From Pseudomonas extremorientalis (GTDB lineage: Bacteria > Pseudomonadota > Gammaproteobacteria > Pseudomonadales > Pseudomonadaceae), in assembly GCF_001870465.1 (NCBI RefSeq), contig NZ_MDGK01000040.1, positions 1-64,000 on the forward strand: 64,000 bases of DNA. The letters are read 5' to 3'. A program made the position numbers and the translations under genes. The notes under the pieces are model-generated. The model had not been told where the DNA came from, did no database searches, and saw only the letters and a list, made by a program, of their open reading frames with translations. Each line of letters starts with the position of its first letter. Positions within the stretch are counted from its first letter, which is position 1. Positions 51,431 through 59,228 of the stretch are shown here, piece by piece.

Positions 51431-52810
51431 TCAGGGGCGCGCCCTGCTCAAGTCGTGAGGATGCTCGTCCGGGCCCGGCGGCTCAGGCGGCCCCTCAAAG
51501 AGCGGCTCGTCGACCGGCGTGACCGTTTCCGGCTCGGGTTCCGGCGTGGCGGTTTGCATCTGCTCCTGCACCACCGCCTCGTCCACCCGCGGATCGAGGC
51601 AGGCGACCAACGGCGAGCTGGACATGCTGTCGGGCATCGCCACGTGGTGCAACGGCGCGTCATCCACCTGATGCAGGTTAGTCACGGCTTTCGGCCGAAT
51701 TCGCCACACCAGGATCAGCGCACACAGACTGAAAAACGCATACAGCATGTGACTGCCAAACATCTTCATCACCACACCGGCCAGCAACGGCCCGATACTC
51801 GCGCCGACACCGTAGGTCACCAGCAGCATGGCGGTGAGCGAGACACGACGGTCGCCTTCCACATGATCGTTGGAGAACGCCACCGCCAGCGGGTACAAAC
51901 AGAATTGCACCAGGGAACACAAGAAGCCCGCCACGAACAGCACTTCAAGTGGCACTTTGGTCAGTATCGCCAGCGGTAGCGCCGCCACCGCCAGGCACAG
52001 GGCAAAGCAACGAATCAGCAGCGCGCGATCATAGCGGTCCGACAACCAGCCCAACGGCCACTGCACCAACAGGCCGGCAAAAATGCAGCTCCCCATGAAC
52101 AGACCCACCTGCTCGGTAGTCAGGCCTTGCTGGGAGGCATAAAGCGGCGCCAGGCCGTAGAACGAGCCCACGATTACCCCCGCGCCCAGCACGGTACTCA
52201 ACGACTGCGGCACGCGCTTTATGAAGAAGCGTGGCTCCATCGGCGCCGGATGCAGGGGCGCCGGGTGAATACGGCGAGTCATGGCCACCGGCACCAGGCA
52301 CAGCGCGAAGCACAGCGCGACCAGCATCAGCAATTCGAGGCCGAGCTGAGGGTGCATGACCAGGATCAACTGGCCGAGCACCAGCCCCAGGTAGGACGCG
52401 ATCATATAGCCGCTGAACACCACGCCGCGCTGCTTGGCGTCGGCCTGTTCATTGAGCCAGCTCTCGATGACCATGTATTGGCACATCATCCCCAGGCCCA
52501 CGATGATCCGCAGCACGATCCAGGCTGGCAGCCAGTCGACCAGGCCATGGCCCAGCACCGCCGCGCCGACAATACCGGCGCAGGTTGCATAAGCACGTAT
52601 ATGCCCGACCCGGGCGATCAGGCGGTGGCCGATCTTGCCGCCCAGCACCAGGCCGAAATAGTTGGCCGCCATCAGCGCACCGACCCACAGGCTGTCCACC
52701 TGGTCGGCCGCCAGGCGCAAGGCCAGGTAGGTACTGAGCAGGCCGGAGCCGATCAGCATCATCAAGGAGGCGAAATAAAGGGCTCGAAAAGATTTCCAGA
52801 TCTGGCGCAT
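51431..52810 (-). CDS. MFS transporter (UMF/YcaD-like)
   Basis: A 459-residue major facilitator with 12 predicted helices. FASLMMLIGSGLLSTYLALRLA at the first helix and ESWLNEQADAKQRGVVFSGYMI resemble the YcaD/YfkF-type group. The C-terminus is a 75-residue cytoplasmic tail rich in Pro and Glu (EPEPETVTPVDEP). Start MRQIWKSF at 52810. The substrate is unknown. It is the last chromosomal gene before the integrated element. Confidence 0.83.
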   Translation of the reverse strand: MRQIWKSFRALYFASLMMLIGSGLLSTYLALRLAADQVDSLWVGALMAANYFGLVLGGKIGHRLIARVGHIRAYATCAGIVGAAVLGHGLVDWLPAWIVLRIIVGLGMMCQYMVIESWLNEQADAKQRGVVFSGYMIASYLGLVLGQLILVMHPQLGLELLMLVALCFALCLVPVAMTRRIHPAPLHPAPMEPRFFIKRVPQSLSTVLGAGVIVGSFYGLAPLYASQQGLTTEQVGLFMGSCIFAGLLVQWPLGWLSDRYDRALLIRCFALCLAVAALPLAILTKVPLEVLFVAGFLCSLVQFCLYPLAVAFSNDHVEGDRRVSLTAMLLVTYGVGASIGPLLAGVVMKMFGSHMLYAFFSLCALILVWRIRPKAVTNLHQVDDAPLHHVAMPDSMSSSPLVACLDPRVDEAVVQEQMQTATPEPEPETVTPVDEPLFEGPPEPPGPDEHPHDLSRARP

Positions 52811-53038
52811 CGGCGTTCCGAGCGGCTCCTTGCAGTGAGAGACAGGGCTATCGGCATGATAGTCCGGGGTGGCCGGGTCCGGACAGGCGGTATGCGCTGT
52901 TTCCGGGGGATTATTTGCTACAAGACTCAGACGCAGTCCGGCTGCTCGTGGGATACACGAATCGCTATAAATACACGATGCCAGTGGTGTGAACCTAGAA
53001 CCCTGGCAAGGTTCGACCCATCTTCGGAAAACGCCCAC
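52811..53038. other. Intergenic DNA upstream of the MFS gene
   Basis: No gene seen. It must carry the leftward MFS promoter. On the right it abuts the terminator and tRNA remnant at the island junction. Confidence 0.5.
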
Positions 53039-53071
53039 AAAAAAGCCCCGCCAGACGAATCTGTACGAGGC
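53039..53071 (-). terminator. Terminator of the original tRNA-Arg transcript
   Basis: On the minus strand GCCTCG (53071-53066) pairs with CGGGGC (53050-53045), with one G-T pair, followed by six T. It lies directly after the tRNA 3' remnant, as expected for the native chromosomal terminator. Confidence 0.7.
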
Positions 53072-53079
53072 CTCGAATC

Positions 53080-53123
53080 TGGTGTCCCAGGGCCGGTTCG
53101 AACGGCCAACCTTCCCCTTAGGA
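53080..53123 (-). other. attL: 3' remnant of a tRNA-Arg(CCT) gene
   Basis: Read on the minus strand from 53123, the 44 nt begin in the anticodon loop (TCCTAA), continue with the 3' anticodon stem GGGGA, a variable loop AGGTT, a T-arm of GGCCG, TTCGAAC, CGGCC, and end CTGGGAC, A, CCA. The 5' half expected before it (acceptor GTCCCAG, D-arm) is absent; the sequence there is unrelated. This is the half-tRNA scar left when an element recombines into a tRNA gene. The tRNA-Arg(CCT) identity rests on the anticodon and arm layout. Confidence 0.82.
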
Positions 53124-53185
53124 TGGTCAATTTCGACCCACCAGGCACAGCCATAAGCCCAGTATTACTGGGCCTTTTAGTCCCA

Positions 53186-53214
53186 TTGAGTCCGTGAACA
53201 TCGAGCGGTATAGT
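53186..53214 (+). promoter_or_regulatory. Integrase promoter within a 9-bp inverted repeat
   Basis: TTGAGT (53186-53191), 17-bp spacer, TATAGT (53209-53214). AGTCCGTGA (53189-53197) overlapping the -35 is repeated inverted as TCACGGACT (53237-53245) just before the integrase start. The repeat may bind Int or Xis as arm sites or as an operator. A separate palindromic hairpin GCCCAGTA/TACTGGGC is at 53157-53173. Confidence 0.55.
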
Positions 53215-53250
53215 GCGTTTTGCTGCCACCCTGCTGTCACGGACTAACCC

Positions 53251-54462
53251 TTGAAATCCAAAATCACTCAGAAGCTAATTGGCAGCCTAGCCGCCGAGGC
53301 GAAAGCATACCGCGTGCATGACACCGTGCAACCCGGCTTCTTCATTCGCGTGCTGCCCAGCGGTCACAAGTCCTACATGGTCACTTGGGGCCGAAACAAG
53401 AACGCCACCCTCGGGCGTGTCGGCGTGCTTACCCTTGACCAAGCCCGAACCGAGGCCGCCCAGTACTTAGCCGATGCGCACGCCCACGGCGAGCCCCTCG
53501 CCATCGCCCAAGGGCGCAAGGGGTCAGCTCTGCCCTCGCTGCGCGATTTCATCGACGACACCTATATGCCGTGGTTCAAGGCTCATCACAAAGGCCACGA
53601 GAAGACGCAGCACACCCTCAGCAATAACTTCGACCCAATCATGGCCCAGCGCTTGGACGCGATCACCGGGCGAGACCTGGAGCTGATCCGCACAGGATGG
53701 ATGCAGGCCGGCAACAAGCCCTCCACGGTCAACCGGAAAATGGGCTCTATCAGCGGAGTATTCAGCCGGGCGGTCGAGTGGGATTACATCGACGAGCATC
53801 CTCTGGCCAAGCTGAAACAGCTCAAAGTCGACTCAAAGGGGGTGATTCGCTACCTGGCTGCTGACGAGACCAAGCGTCTACGCGATGCCCTGGACGCTCG
53901 ACAGGACGAAATGAGGGTCGAGCGCGAGAGTGCAAACACCTGGCGGACGGACCGCCACAGAGAGCCACTGCCAAGCCTCCTGCAACTGCCCTTCACCGAT
54001 CACCTGAAGCCAATGGTGTTGATATCGTTGAATACCGGCATGAGGCGCGGAGAGCTATTCGACCTGGAATGGTCAGCGGTAAACTTCAACACGAAGACAA
54101 TCACAGTCGCCGGGGCCACCACCAAGACAAGCGATACGCGCCACATCCCGATGAACAAGGAAACCGTTGGTGTACTGGAAGCCTGGAAGAAGCAGGTGAG
54201 CAAGTCGGCGTATGTGTTCCCAGGTCAGGGCGGCGGTCGCTTTGAGGACGTCAAAAGCGGTTGGCTCAAGTTGCTTGAGCGGGCGCAGATCGACGGATTC
54301 CGCTGGCACGATATGCGGCACGACTTCGCTTCACGCCTGGTAATGGCTGGCGTACCGCTCAACACGGTACGGGATCTGCTGGGGCACGCCGATATCAAAA
54401 TGACGCTGCGCTACGCGCACTTGGCGCCAGGCACCAAGGCCGCCGCAGTAGAGCTGATTTAG
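53251..54462 (+). CDS. int: Tyrosine-type site-specific integrase
   Basis: A 403-residue integrase. An N-terminal arm-binding domain (about 1-90), SAM-like core-binding domain (95-190) and catalytic domain (200-403) are visible. The catalytic set is complete: Arg265 (NTGMRRGEL), His353-x-x-Arg356 (WHDMRHDFASR), His379 (LLGHAD) and the nucleophile Tyr388 (LRYAHLAP). TTG start. Its place 130 bp from the half tRNA-Arg shows it integrated the element there. Confidence 0.93.
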   Translation: MKSKITQKLIGSLAAEAKAYRVHDTVQPGFFIRVLPSGHKSYMVTWGRNKNATLGRVGVLTLDQARTEAAQYLADAHAHGEPLAIAQGRKGSALPSLRDFIDDTYMPWFKAHHKGHEKTQHTLSNNFDPIMAQRLDAITGRDLELIRTGWMQAGNKPSTVNRKMGSISGVFSRAVEWDYIDEHPLAKLKQLKVDSKGVIRYLAADETKRLRDALDARQDEMRVERESANTWRTDRHREPLPSLLQLPFTDHLKPMVLISLNTGMRRGELFDLEWSAVNFNTKTITVAGATTKTSDTRHIPMNKETVGVLEAWKKQVSKSAYVFPGQGGGRFEDVKSGWLKLLERAQIDGFRWHDMRHDFASRLVMAGVPLNTVRDLLGHADIKMTLRYAHLAPGTKAAAVELI

Positions 54463-54956
54463 AGAGGCGGCTCAAAGGGTACGATGGTGCGGCTTTCTTT
54501 GTTTTCCTCCACGTGCTCGAGAAGGTCGCTCCAGAATATTCGAATTTGCGCCCGATCAAGGCGACCTACCCCCTCGACTTGCCAGTGAGTGCCAATTTTT
54601 GCGGGCCCTTTGTCTAGGAAAACGGGGGATGCCTTAATCGTCTCCCAGATACGCTGCTCCTCATATGTGAGGAGATTAGGCAGGTGATAGCAGAGATTTA
54701 CAAAGCGCTCACTTTCATCAGTCGACCACACTTCTGTTACGGCATTAGCAACCGACCAATTCTCCGTGTTCCCACCATCATGGAATGGAACATCAAGATC
54801 GAAAACTAACGCTTCGACTGCTGCTTCTACCACGCCAGTAATTGACTGCCGCTTTACTCGAGAAATGACATCGATCGTGAATTTGACCTTTGGATCTAAC
54901 CGGAGGGTCAGTGTTTCGGTCTTCCGCGATCCTTGGTTAGGTTTGTTCTTGGCCAT
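54459..54956 (-). CDS. Ribbon-helix-helix-like protein of unknown function
   Basis: A 165-residue protein. Residues 10-50 (KTETLTLRLDPKVKFTIDVISRVKRQSITGVVEAAVEALVF) fit a ribbon-helix-helix DNA-binding fold. The remaining 110 residues include WSTDESERFVNLCYHLPNLLTYEEQRIWETIKASP, a pattern I recognise only as common in integrative elements. The start MAKNKPNQ has GGAG 9 bp upstream. It converges on the integrase with a 4-bp overlap of ends. A regulator of the integration module is likely; not proven. Confidence 0.72.
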   Translation of the reverse strand: MAKNKPNQGSRKTETLTLRLDPKVKFTIDVISRVKRQSITGVVEAAVEALVFDLDVPFHDGGNTENWSVANAVTEVWSTDESERFVNLCYHLPNLLTYEEQRIWETIKASPVFLDKGPAKIGTHWQVEGVGRLDRAQIRIFWSDLLEHVEENKESRTIVPFEPPL

Positions 54957-55045
54957 TTCAAAATCTCCGAGCCATAAATCGAGCGACAATCCTAATCCGT
55001 ACGTCCGAGCGAGTCCATACGTTCATACAAATCATATAGCACCAG

Positions 55046-55075
55046 TTGACGTACAGTATTCTCAAGGAATAGGAT
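55046..55075 (+). promoter_or_regulatory. Candidate promoter of the xis operon
   Basis: TTGACG (55046-55051), 18-bp spacer, TAGGAT (55070-55075), 43 bp before the excisionase-like gene. Confidence 0.45.
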
Positions 55076-55118
55076 TGATCCACGGCCACTTAATTCCAAT
55101 GGCCGATGGAGAACCAAA

Positions 55119-55319
55119 ATGCTTGCAGCAGAAAAACCAGCAGCCTTGTCCGTTAGCGTCGAAGACGCAGCTCGGATCGTCGGATATTCGCGATCGGGTG
55201 TGTATGAGTTGATAGCAAAGGGAGAAATCAAAACCTTCAAGCTTGGTAGACGTCGCTTGATTCTGATGACCGAACTTAAGGTTTGGATCGAACGAGCAGC
55301 GAAGGAAGGTGCCCGGTGA
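55119..55319 (+). CDS. AlpA/Xis-like excisionase or regulator
   Basis: A 66-residue MerR-like helix-turn-helix protein. SVEDAARIVGYSRSGVYELIAKGEIKTFKLGRRRLI is the HTH_17/excisionase pattern with the wing residues. Such proteins control excision or activate the integrase gene. It begins a tight set of overlapping small genes: its TGA overlaps the GTG of the next frame. Confidence 0.82.
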   Translation: MLAAEKPAALSVSVEDAARIVGYSRSGVYELIAKGEIKTFKLGRRRLILMTELKVWIERAAKEGAR

Positions 55320-55459
55320 TTAGCGCGATGCCCCAGGAAAGAGGACCGGAAAGGAGTGAATCAAGAGAACTGAATGATAGAGAGAGCGTTAAGGCGGTGT
55401 TCGAGCACCGCCCTAACGAAAACACACTGGATAGCACCAACGTGAAGGCCAAACTATGA
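55316..55459 (+). CDS. Short 47-residue protein, translationally coupled
   Basis: A GTG-initiated frame (MISAMPQERGPERSESRELN...) of 47 residues that overlaps the xis stop by 4 bp and whose own TGA overlaps the ATG of the next gene. Overlaps on both sides, and the absence of any gap, suggest it is real. Charged and disordered; no family recognised. Too short for routine gene finding. Confidence 0.55.
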   Translation: MISAMPQERGPERSESRELNDRESVKAVFEHRPNENTLDSTNVKAKL

Positions 55460-55692
55460 CACGCCATTCTTCGACAGAGCAAGACCGCAAGATGATTGAG
55501 GCGCTGAGAAACGGCCCTATATCGACCATCGAAGCCGCTAGGGACCTGGATATAGTCCAGCCTCCAAATACGATCCGCCGCCTCAGAAAGAAAGGCAACG
55601 AGATTCGTACCTATTGGACGCATCAGTCCACCGAGCCAGGCCGCCCGCCACATCGCGTGGCCAAGTACATCCTCATGCGCGAAGCGTCCTAA
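55456..55692 (+). CDS. Small winged-helix-like protein
   Basis: A 78-residue protein with a helix-turn-helix-like core (QDRKMIEALRNGPISTIEAARDLDIVQPPNTIRRLRKKG) and C-terminal WTHQSTEPGRPPHRVAKYIL. This C-terminal pattern recurs in small phage proteins annotated as HTH domain proteins that sit before replication genes. It overlaps the preceding frame by 4 bp. Confidence 0.75.
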   Translation: MTRHSSTEQDRKMIEALRNGPISTIEAARDLDIVQPPNTIRRLRKKGNEIRTYWTHQSTEPGRPPHRVAKYILMREAS

Positions 55693-55756
55693 ACCAGATA
55701 TGCAGCGCTTTCCCCAGTTGTGGGGCAAGCGCTCGCACCTGCCTGTGAGCCGTTGA

Positions 55757-56161
55757 ATGGCCAGAAAGAAATCCTACAAAGTCGATTTTGGCGGCGGCCG
55801 AGTTTTGGCGCTTCCCTATCGGCTCTTGGTCAGCGACGCCTTCGACAATCTGTCGACCAAGGCGGTAACGGTGCTGATCAAGTTGGCCAGGAACTACAAC
55901 GGCCGCAATAACGGGGATCTGTCCTGCACTGCCTCAATGATGGCCAAGGGTAAGCCTATGGATGCGAAGACGCTTGCCTCAGCCCTCTCTGAGCTTATGG
56001 AGGCTGGACTGATCGTTCGCACAAGGGAGAGCCGTAAGGGCGGCAGAGAGCAGGGAATGGCCCGTTGCGCGCTGTATGCGGTCACGTGGGCAGCGATTGA
56101 CGACTGCCCAGGGAAGGAGCTCGAGATTTCCCCTGGGCCACCGCGCTTCAAGTTCATCTGA
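55757..56161 (+). CDS. HTH-type protein, likely replication initiator-like
   Basis: A 134-residue protein. The segment VSDAFDNLSTKAVTVLIKLARNYNGRNNGDLSCTASMMAKGKPMDAKTLASALSELMEAGLI is a winged helix as in N-terminal domains of plasmid/phage RepA-type initiators. The C-terminus (WAAIDDCPGKELE) is also seen in that group. It lies directly before a cluster of palindromic repeats, so an initiator binding nearby iterons is a fair hypothesis; a transcription regulator is the alternative. Confidence 0.68.
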   Translation: MARKKSYKVDFGGGRVLALPYRLLVSDAFDNLSTKAVTVLIKLARNYNGRNNGDLSCTASMMAKGKPMDAKTLASALSELMEAGLIVRTRESRKGGREQGMARCALYAVTWAAIDDCPGKELEISPGPPRFKFI

Positions 56162-56175
56162 TTTCGAGTTTTTCG

Positions 56176-56344
56176 GTGGGAATTTTTCCGCCTAGTACTG
56201 GGAATTTTTCCCAGTCATCCCCCCCCTCATTGTCCGGTTGCGTCCGGTTATTTTGCTGAAATGGTGCAGTACTGGGATTTTTTCCCAGTACCTTTCAATG
56301 AAACCGGGGCCTCCAGAGGAGTACGTAAACGGAAAAAATCCCAC
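56176..56344. repeat. Cluster of four related palindromic repeats
   Basis: GTGGGAATTTTTCCG (56176-56190), the palindrome AGTACTGGGAATTTTTCCCAGT (56194-56215), AGTACTGGGATTTTTTCCCAGTAC (56268-56291) and CGGAAAAAATCCCAC (56330-56344). The first and last are inverted copies of one another; the two inner ones are full palindromes. They are placed between the HTH gene and the small Zn-ribbon-like gene. Origin iterons or operators are possible. Confidence 0.75.
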
Positions 56345-56378
56345 CCTTTATAAATTACCACCACCAGGGGTTATTAAG

Positions 56379-56573
56379 ATGGGACCAACGACCTACCAGC
56401 AGGCCCGCTGCACTCATGGTTATGCAGGGAAATGTAAGCGCATCGGAGGCTTCACTTTCCTTGTTCTCGACTGGCGACCTTGGACGACGCTCGGAATGTG
56501 CAGACCGTGCGCCGAGGAAGTGAGGAAAGACCTTATCTACCTCACCGAGAAGGCACCAACGGCCAGTAAATGA
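56379..56573 (+). CDS. Small cysteine-rich protein (Zn-ribbon-like)
   Basis: A 64-residue protein with two cysteine pairs, ARCTHGYAGKC and GMCRPCAEE, spaced as in a small zinc ribbon. The start MGPTTYQQ follows AGGGG by 8 bp. A longer frame from 56238 would place the repeat cluster inside the coding region, which is less likely. Function unknown. Confidence 0.62.
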   Translation: MGPTTYQQARCTHGYAGKCKRIGGFTFLVLDWRPWTTLGMCRPCAEEVRKDLIYLTEKAPTASK

Positions 56574-56574
56574 A

Positions 56575-56608
56575 AAAAGGGCACCACCCTGTTTCGGGGT
56601 AGTGCCCT
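56575..56608. terminator. Terminator between convergent small genes
   Basis: GGGCAC...GTGCCC and an inner CCC/GGG stem. On the minus strand it is followed by six T, so it ends the leftward gene at 56642. Confidence 0.8.
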
Positions 56609-56641
56609 TGATCCTGCGATGGGTTTGGTAGTTTGCCAGCC

Positions 56642-57007
56642 CTACTCCAGCACCACCGCGCGGTATTGCTGATCGCCGCCCAGGTCATCCGAGCCGAACA
56701 GGGCCTGATTGACGACCTTCCTGCTATCCAGCATCAGGTCATGCTCATCATGAGTGCCAATGTCCGCCGCAACCCACTCAGGGAGCTCCTTACGCCGCCG
56801 CAACTCGCTTAGGTGAGTCCACCACCGGGTGGCGTGGCGACGCTCTGCGAGGATTAGCTCAACCACCAAGTTTCGTTGATTGTCGGTGAAGAGGGGCAGG
56901 TGTAAGACGCTAGAGTCTTCCGCTTCAGTACTTGCCGAGCCCTTCCCTTCAAGTTCGGACTTATCTTGGCCTTTCAGGGCGTTACTGATATTTTGGTAAA
57001 GTTGCAT
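56642..57007 (-). CDS. Hypothetical element protein
   Basis: A 121-residue protein from MQLYQNISNALKG. It has a helical C-terminal half (NQRNLVVELILAERRHATRWWTHLSELRRRKELPEWVA) and an acidic centre. No family recognised. The start at 57007 is chosen over an upstream one because the extra 31 residues are not protein-like. It is convergent with the Zn-ribbon-like gene and ends at a terminator. Confidence 0.6.
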   Translation of the reverse strand: MQLYQNISNALKGQDKSELEGKGSASTEAEDSSVLHLPLFTDNQRNLVVELILAERRHATRWWTHLSELRRRKELPEWVAADIGTHDEHDLMLDSRKVVNQALFGSDDLGGDQQYRAVVLE

Positions 57008-57152
57008 GACGTGTCTCTCAAGGCTGCGTCGTGTGATCGCCAGGCCGCTGTTGACGCAGCGGCTTGGCACCTCTTTTAAGATGGCCAAAATCTGGCCCAT
57101 CGATTCAATCGGCTACGGTTTAAGCCGATCTACATCCGGGGTTTTCCCGTAT

Positions 57153-57374
57153 CTACTGCTTACCCTTCTCGCTTATCCAGCCCGCCGCCCAACTCAAAGG
57201 GTCTTTCGACTCCATAGGCTTGAGTGGCTTGCCGTCTCGCGCCGCCTGCTTACCCTCTTCCTCTGTATTTGTGTGAATCCACACCGTGGTTTGTCTGTAT
57301 CCAGCTTCGCGCTGACGCTCCTTGTAGAGTTTCTGGCGGTCTGCTGTTGTAAGCGCCTTTTTTTCCAGCTCCAT
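57153..57374 (-). CDS. Small RHH-like prophage protein
   Basis: A 73-residue protein from MELEKKALTTADRQKLYKERQ. The YKERQREAGYRQTTVWIHTN stretch resembles short Arc-like ribbon-helix-helix proteins common in Pseudomonas prophages. A start at 57419 would add a CxxC-containing leader (MCEYCF). It is probably a regulator. Confidence 0.6.
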   Translation of the reverse strand: MELEKKALTTADRQKLYKERQREAGYRQTTVWIHTNTEEEGKQAARDGKPLKPMESKDPLSWAAGWISEKGKQ

Positions 57375-57635
57375 ATGAACCACCCTATCGTTAGCAGTAA
57401 CGAAGCAATATTCACACATCGTTAGCAGTCACGCAAGAGTCGTGGAGAAAATTCGCCAACATCGCCCACGACAACGACGAGACTTCAGCTTTGTTGAGAG
57501 CTTTCAATGATGCAGCCGTAGCATGGTTGAAGAAATGCAAACAAAAAGCAGAGTGATACGGTTAACAGGACTCGACTCATTAACACGAGATCGCTATCTT
57601 GAGTGACCATGGCGACAACCGTTCAAGGAACGAAA

Positions 57636-58610
57636 ATGCAGAAAAGACACCAGGTATTTATCAGCTCAACCTATGCGGATCTCAAACAGGAGAGAGCATT
57701 AGTTACCCAAACTTTAATGCAAATGGACTGTATACCTGCTGGCATGGAGCTTTTTCCTGCTACAGATGAGGATCAGCTCGAATTCATCAAAAAGGTGATC
57801 GATGATTGCGATTACTATTTACTTATTATTGGTGGTCGCTATGGCTCGACTACGGAAGAAGGTATCAGCTACACTGAAAAAGAATACGAATACGCGGTAG
57901 AAAAAGCTATTCCCGTCATCGCGTTATTACATCAAAACCCAACTTCAATCTCCGTTGATAAATCTGATATATCCCCCGAAATGCGAGAGAGGTTAGACCG
58001 TTTTCGTGGACGTGTATCTACAGGGAGGCTGGTTAAGTACTGGAGCAACGGAACTGAACTAGCTGGGCAAGTCGCCATCAGCATTGCACAGGCCATATCA
58101 CGCTTTCCTACGGTCGGATGGATTAGAGGCAATAACGTTGCAAGCGAGGATTTGCTCCGCGAAATAAATGACCTAAGAAAAGAAAATCAAGCTCTAAAGG
58201 AAAAGTATGAACTTCAAAAAACCATCCCCCCCATTGAAGAGCTTAACCCTGCTGACTTAGAGTCAGGTGTCACTTTGCATGGAACATACTTGTCAGGCAT
58301 GACAAGAGCAGCCTGGAGCGTAAACACAAGCTGGCGTGAGATATTTTATTTAATATCACCATATTTGACAGTCAACACTTCCGAAGCCACGATAAAAGAC
58401 CATCTAAAATCTAGCATCATCACAAAACATGGAGTATACCAAAACAAGAACATCTTGAATGATCAAGATTTTCAGACCGTGGCCATACAGATGCAAATCC
58501 TTGGATTAGTAACAATAAACGCCCGAAATGAGCACTCCATAGAAAAGCTTTGGAAGCTTACCCCTAAAGGTGAAGCGCTAATGTATAAGCTCCGAGTCAT
58601 CCAAAGTTAG
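57636..58610 (+). CDS. DUF4062 protein, candidate anti-phage defence gene
   Basis: A 324-residue protein. Residues 5-130 are a DUF4062 domain: QVFISSTYADLKQERALV, GMELFPATDEDQLEFIKKVIDDCDYYLLIIGGRYGST and GISYTEKEYEYAVEKAIPVIALLH, a Rossmann-like/TIR-like fold. A coiled coil (about 171-196) connects to a C-terminal domain (205-324) ending in a winged-helix-like LWKLTPKGEALMYKLR. DUF4062 occurs in defence and signalling proteins. The gene is markedly AT-rich and uses rare codons (AGA, ATA, TTA) unlike its neighbours, so it was acquired recently. ATG at 57636 follows AAGGA; a GTG at 57603 is an alternative. Confidence 0.82.
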   Translation: MQKRHQVFISSTYADLKQERALVTQTLMQMDCIPAGMELFPATDEDQLEFIKKVIDDCDYYLLIIGGRYGSTTEEGISYTEKEYEYAVEKAIPVIALLHQNPTSISVDKSDISPEMRERLDRFRGRVSTGRLVKYWSNGTELAGQVAISIAQAISRFPTVGWIRGNNVASEDLLREINDLRKENQALKEKYELQKTIPPIEELNPADLESGVTLHGTYLSGMTRAAWSVNTSWREIFYLISPYLTVNTSEATIKDHLKSSIITKHGVYQNKNILNDQDFQTVAIQMQILGLVTINARNEHSIEKLWKLTPKGEALMYKLRVIQS

Positions 58611-58907
58611 TCAAATCAACTTCAGGGATCATCCTCAGGAAAGGCATGCCACGCCCACACTCCAAGAGTGAATTATCGCGGAGTGTGACGTTTGGGTCTC
58701 ACTAAGACGGTTTGGTCTATCTGGTAGATCGGGAGCCGTTCCGATTTTATCGATGCTCGCTTCCACCACGGCGAGACAGACCAAATGGGCCGAATCGGGC
58801 GATATGGCCTACCTATCAGCTCCCGATGAGACTGCTTGGTCTCACCGGGATAACTTGTCAACAGACAAACCGCTAAGGCCGCTGTTTCATAGAGCTCAGA
58901 AAGGAAA
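58611..58907. other. Non-coding region with nested inverted repeats (possible structured RNA)
   Basis: TTTGGTCT (58711-58718) pairs with AGACCAAA (58778-58785), and ATCGGGAGC (58728-58736) pairs with GCTCCCGAT (58819-58827). The order A-B-A'-B' is that of a pseudoknot. Extra stems: CTCGC/GCGAG (58756-58775) and GAGAC/GTCTC (58828-58843). GGTCTCAC is repeated at 58695 and 58838. No reading frame of any quality crosses it. Confidence 0.45.
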
Positions 58908-59228
58908 TTACTCCTCTGCGTCTAAATCAGAATCCTCAAGCACCAAGGTCTGATTAGTCACCACGATCTGACGCCCTACTGCGAAGGTTACCCACATGAC
59001 GCATCCAGCACCGTGCTGAGACTGCACCTCGGGAACAAAATGAACGCCGTGCCAGCCATTTTGATGAGCTGCATTAAAAAACCACTCACGGACTTTTTTG
59101 GAGATCCGTTGAGCAACGTCGCCACTATCCTGATTGTAGAGAGCCAGAACCCTGGCCGCAGGGCAGAGCACAGTGGTAGATTTTGGGGAACGCGTTTGTG
59201 AGTCGGGAAATTGAAATCTAGGTGCCAT
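58908..59228 (-). CDS. Hypothetical cytosolic protein paired with a membrane protein
   Basis: A 106-residue protein from MAPRFQFPDSQ. It contains VREWFFNAAHQNGWHGVHFVPEVQSQHGAGCVMWVTFAVGRQIV, which has a mixed alpha/beta character. No family recognised. It overlaps the preceding membrane-protein gene by 11 bp, so the two are translated together. GGAAG lies 8 bp before the ATG. Confidence 0.6.
   Translation of the reverse strand: MAPRFQFPDSQTRSPKSTTVLCPAARVLALYNQDSGDVAQRISKKVREWFFNAAHQNGWHGVHFVPEVQSQHGAGCVMWVTFAVGRQIVVTNQTLVLEDSDLDAEE

Noticed and set aside
53157..53173. GCCCAGTA/TACTGGGC hairpin before the integrase as a second tRNA piece
   Set aside because: It cannot be fitted to a D-arm or acceptor stem of tRNA-Arg; more likely a simple palindrome or weak terminator.
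57440..57555. Frame ending SWRKFANIAHDNDETSALLRAF...KKCKQKAE before the DUF4062 gene
   Set aside because: It reads like protein but has no start codon after the preceding stop. It could be a remnant of a degraded gene; too short to call.
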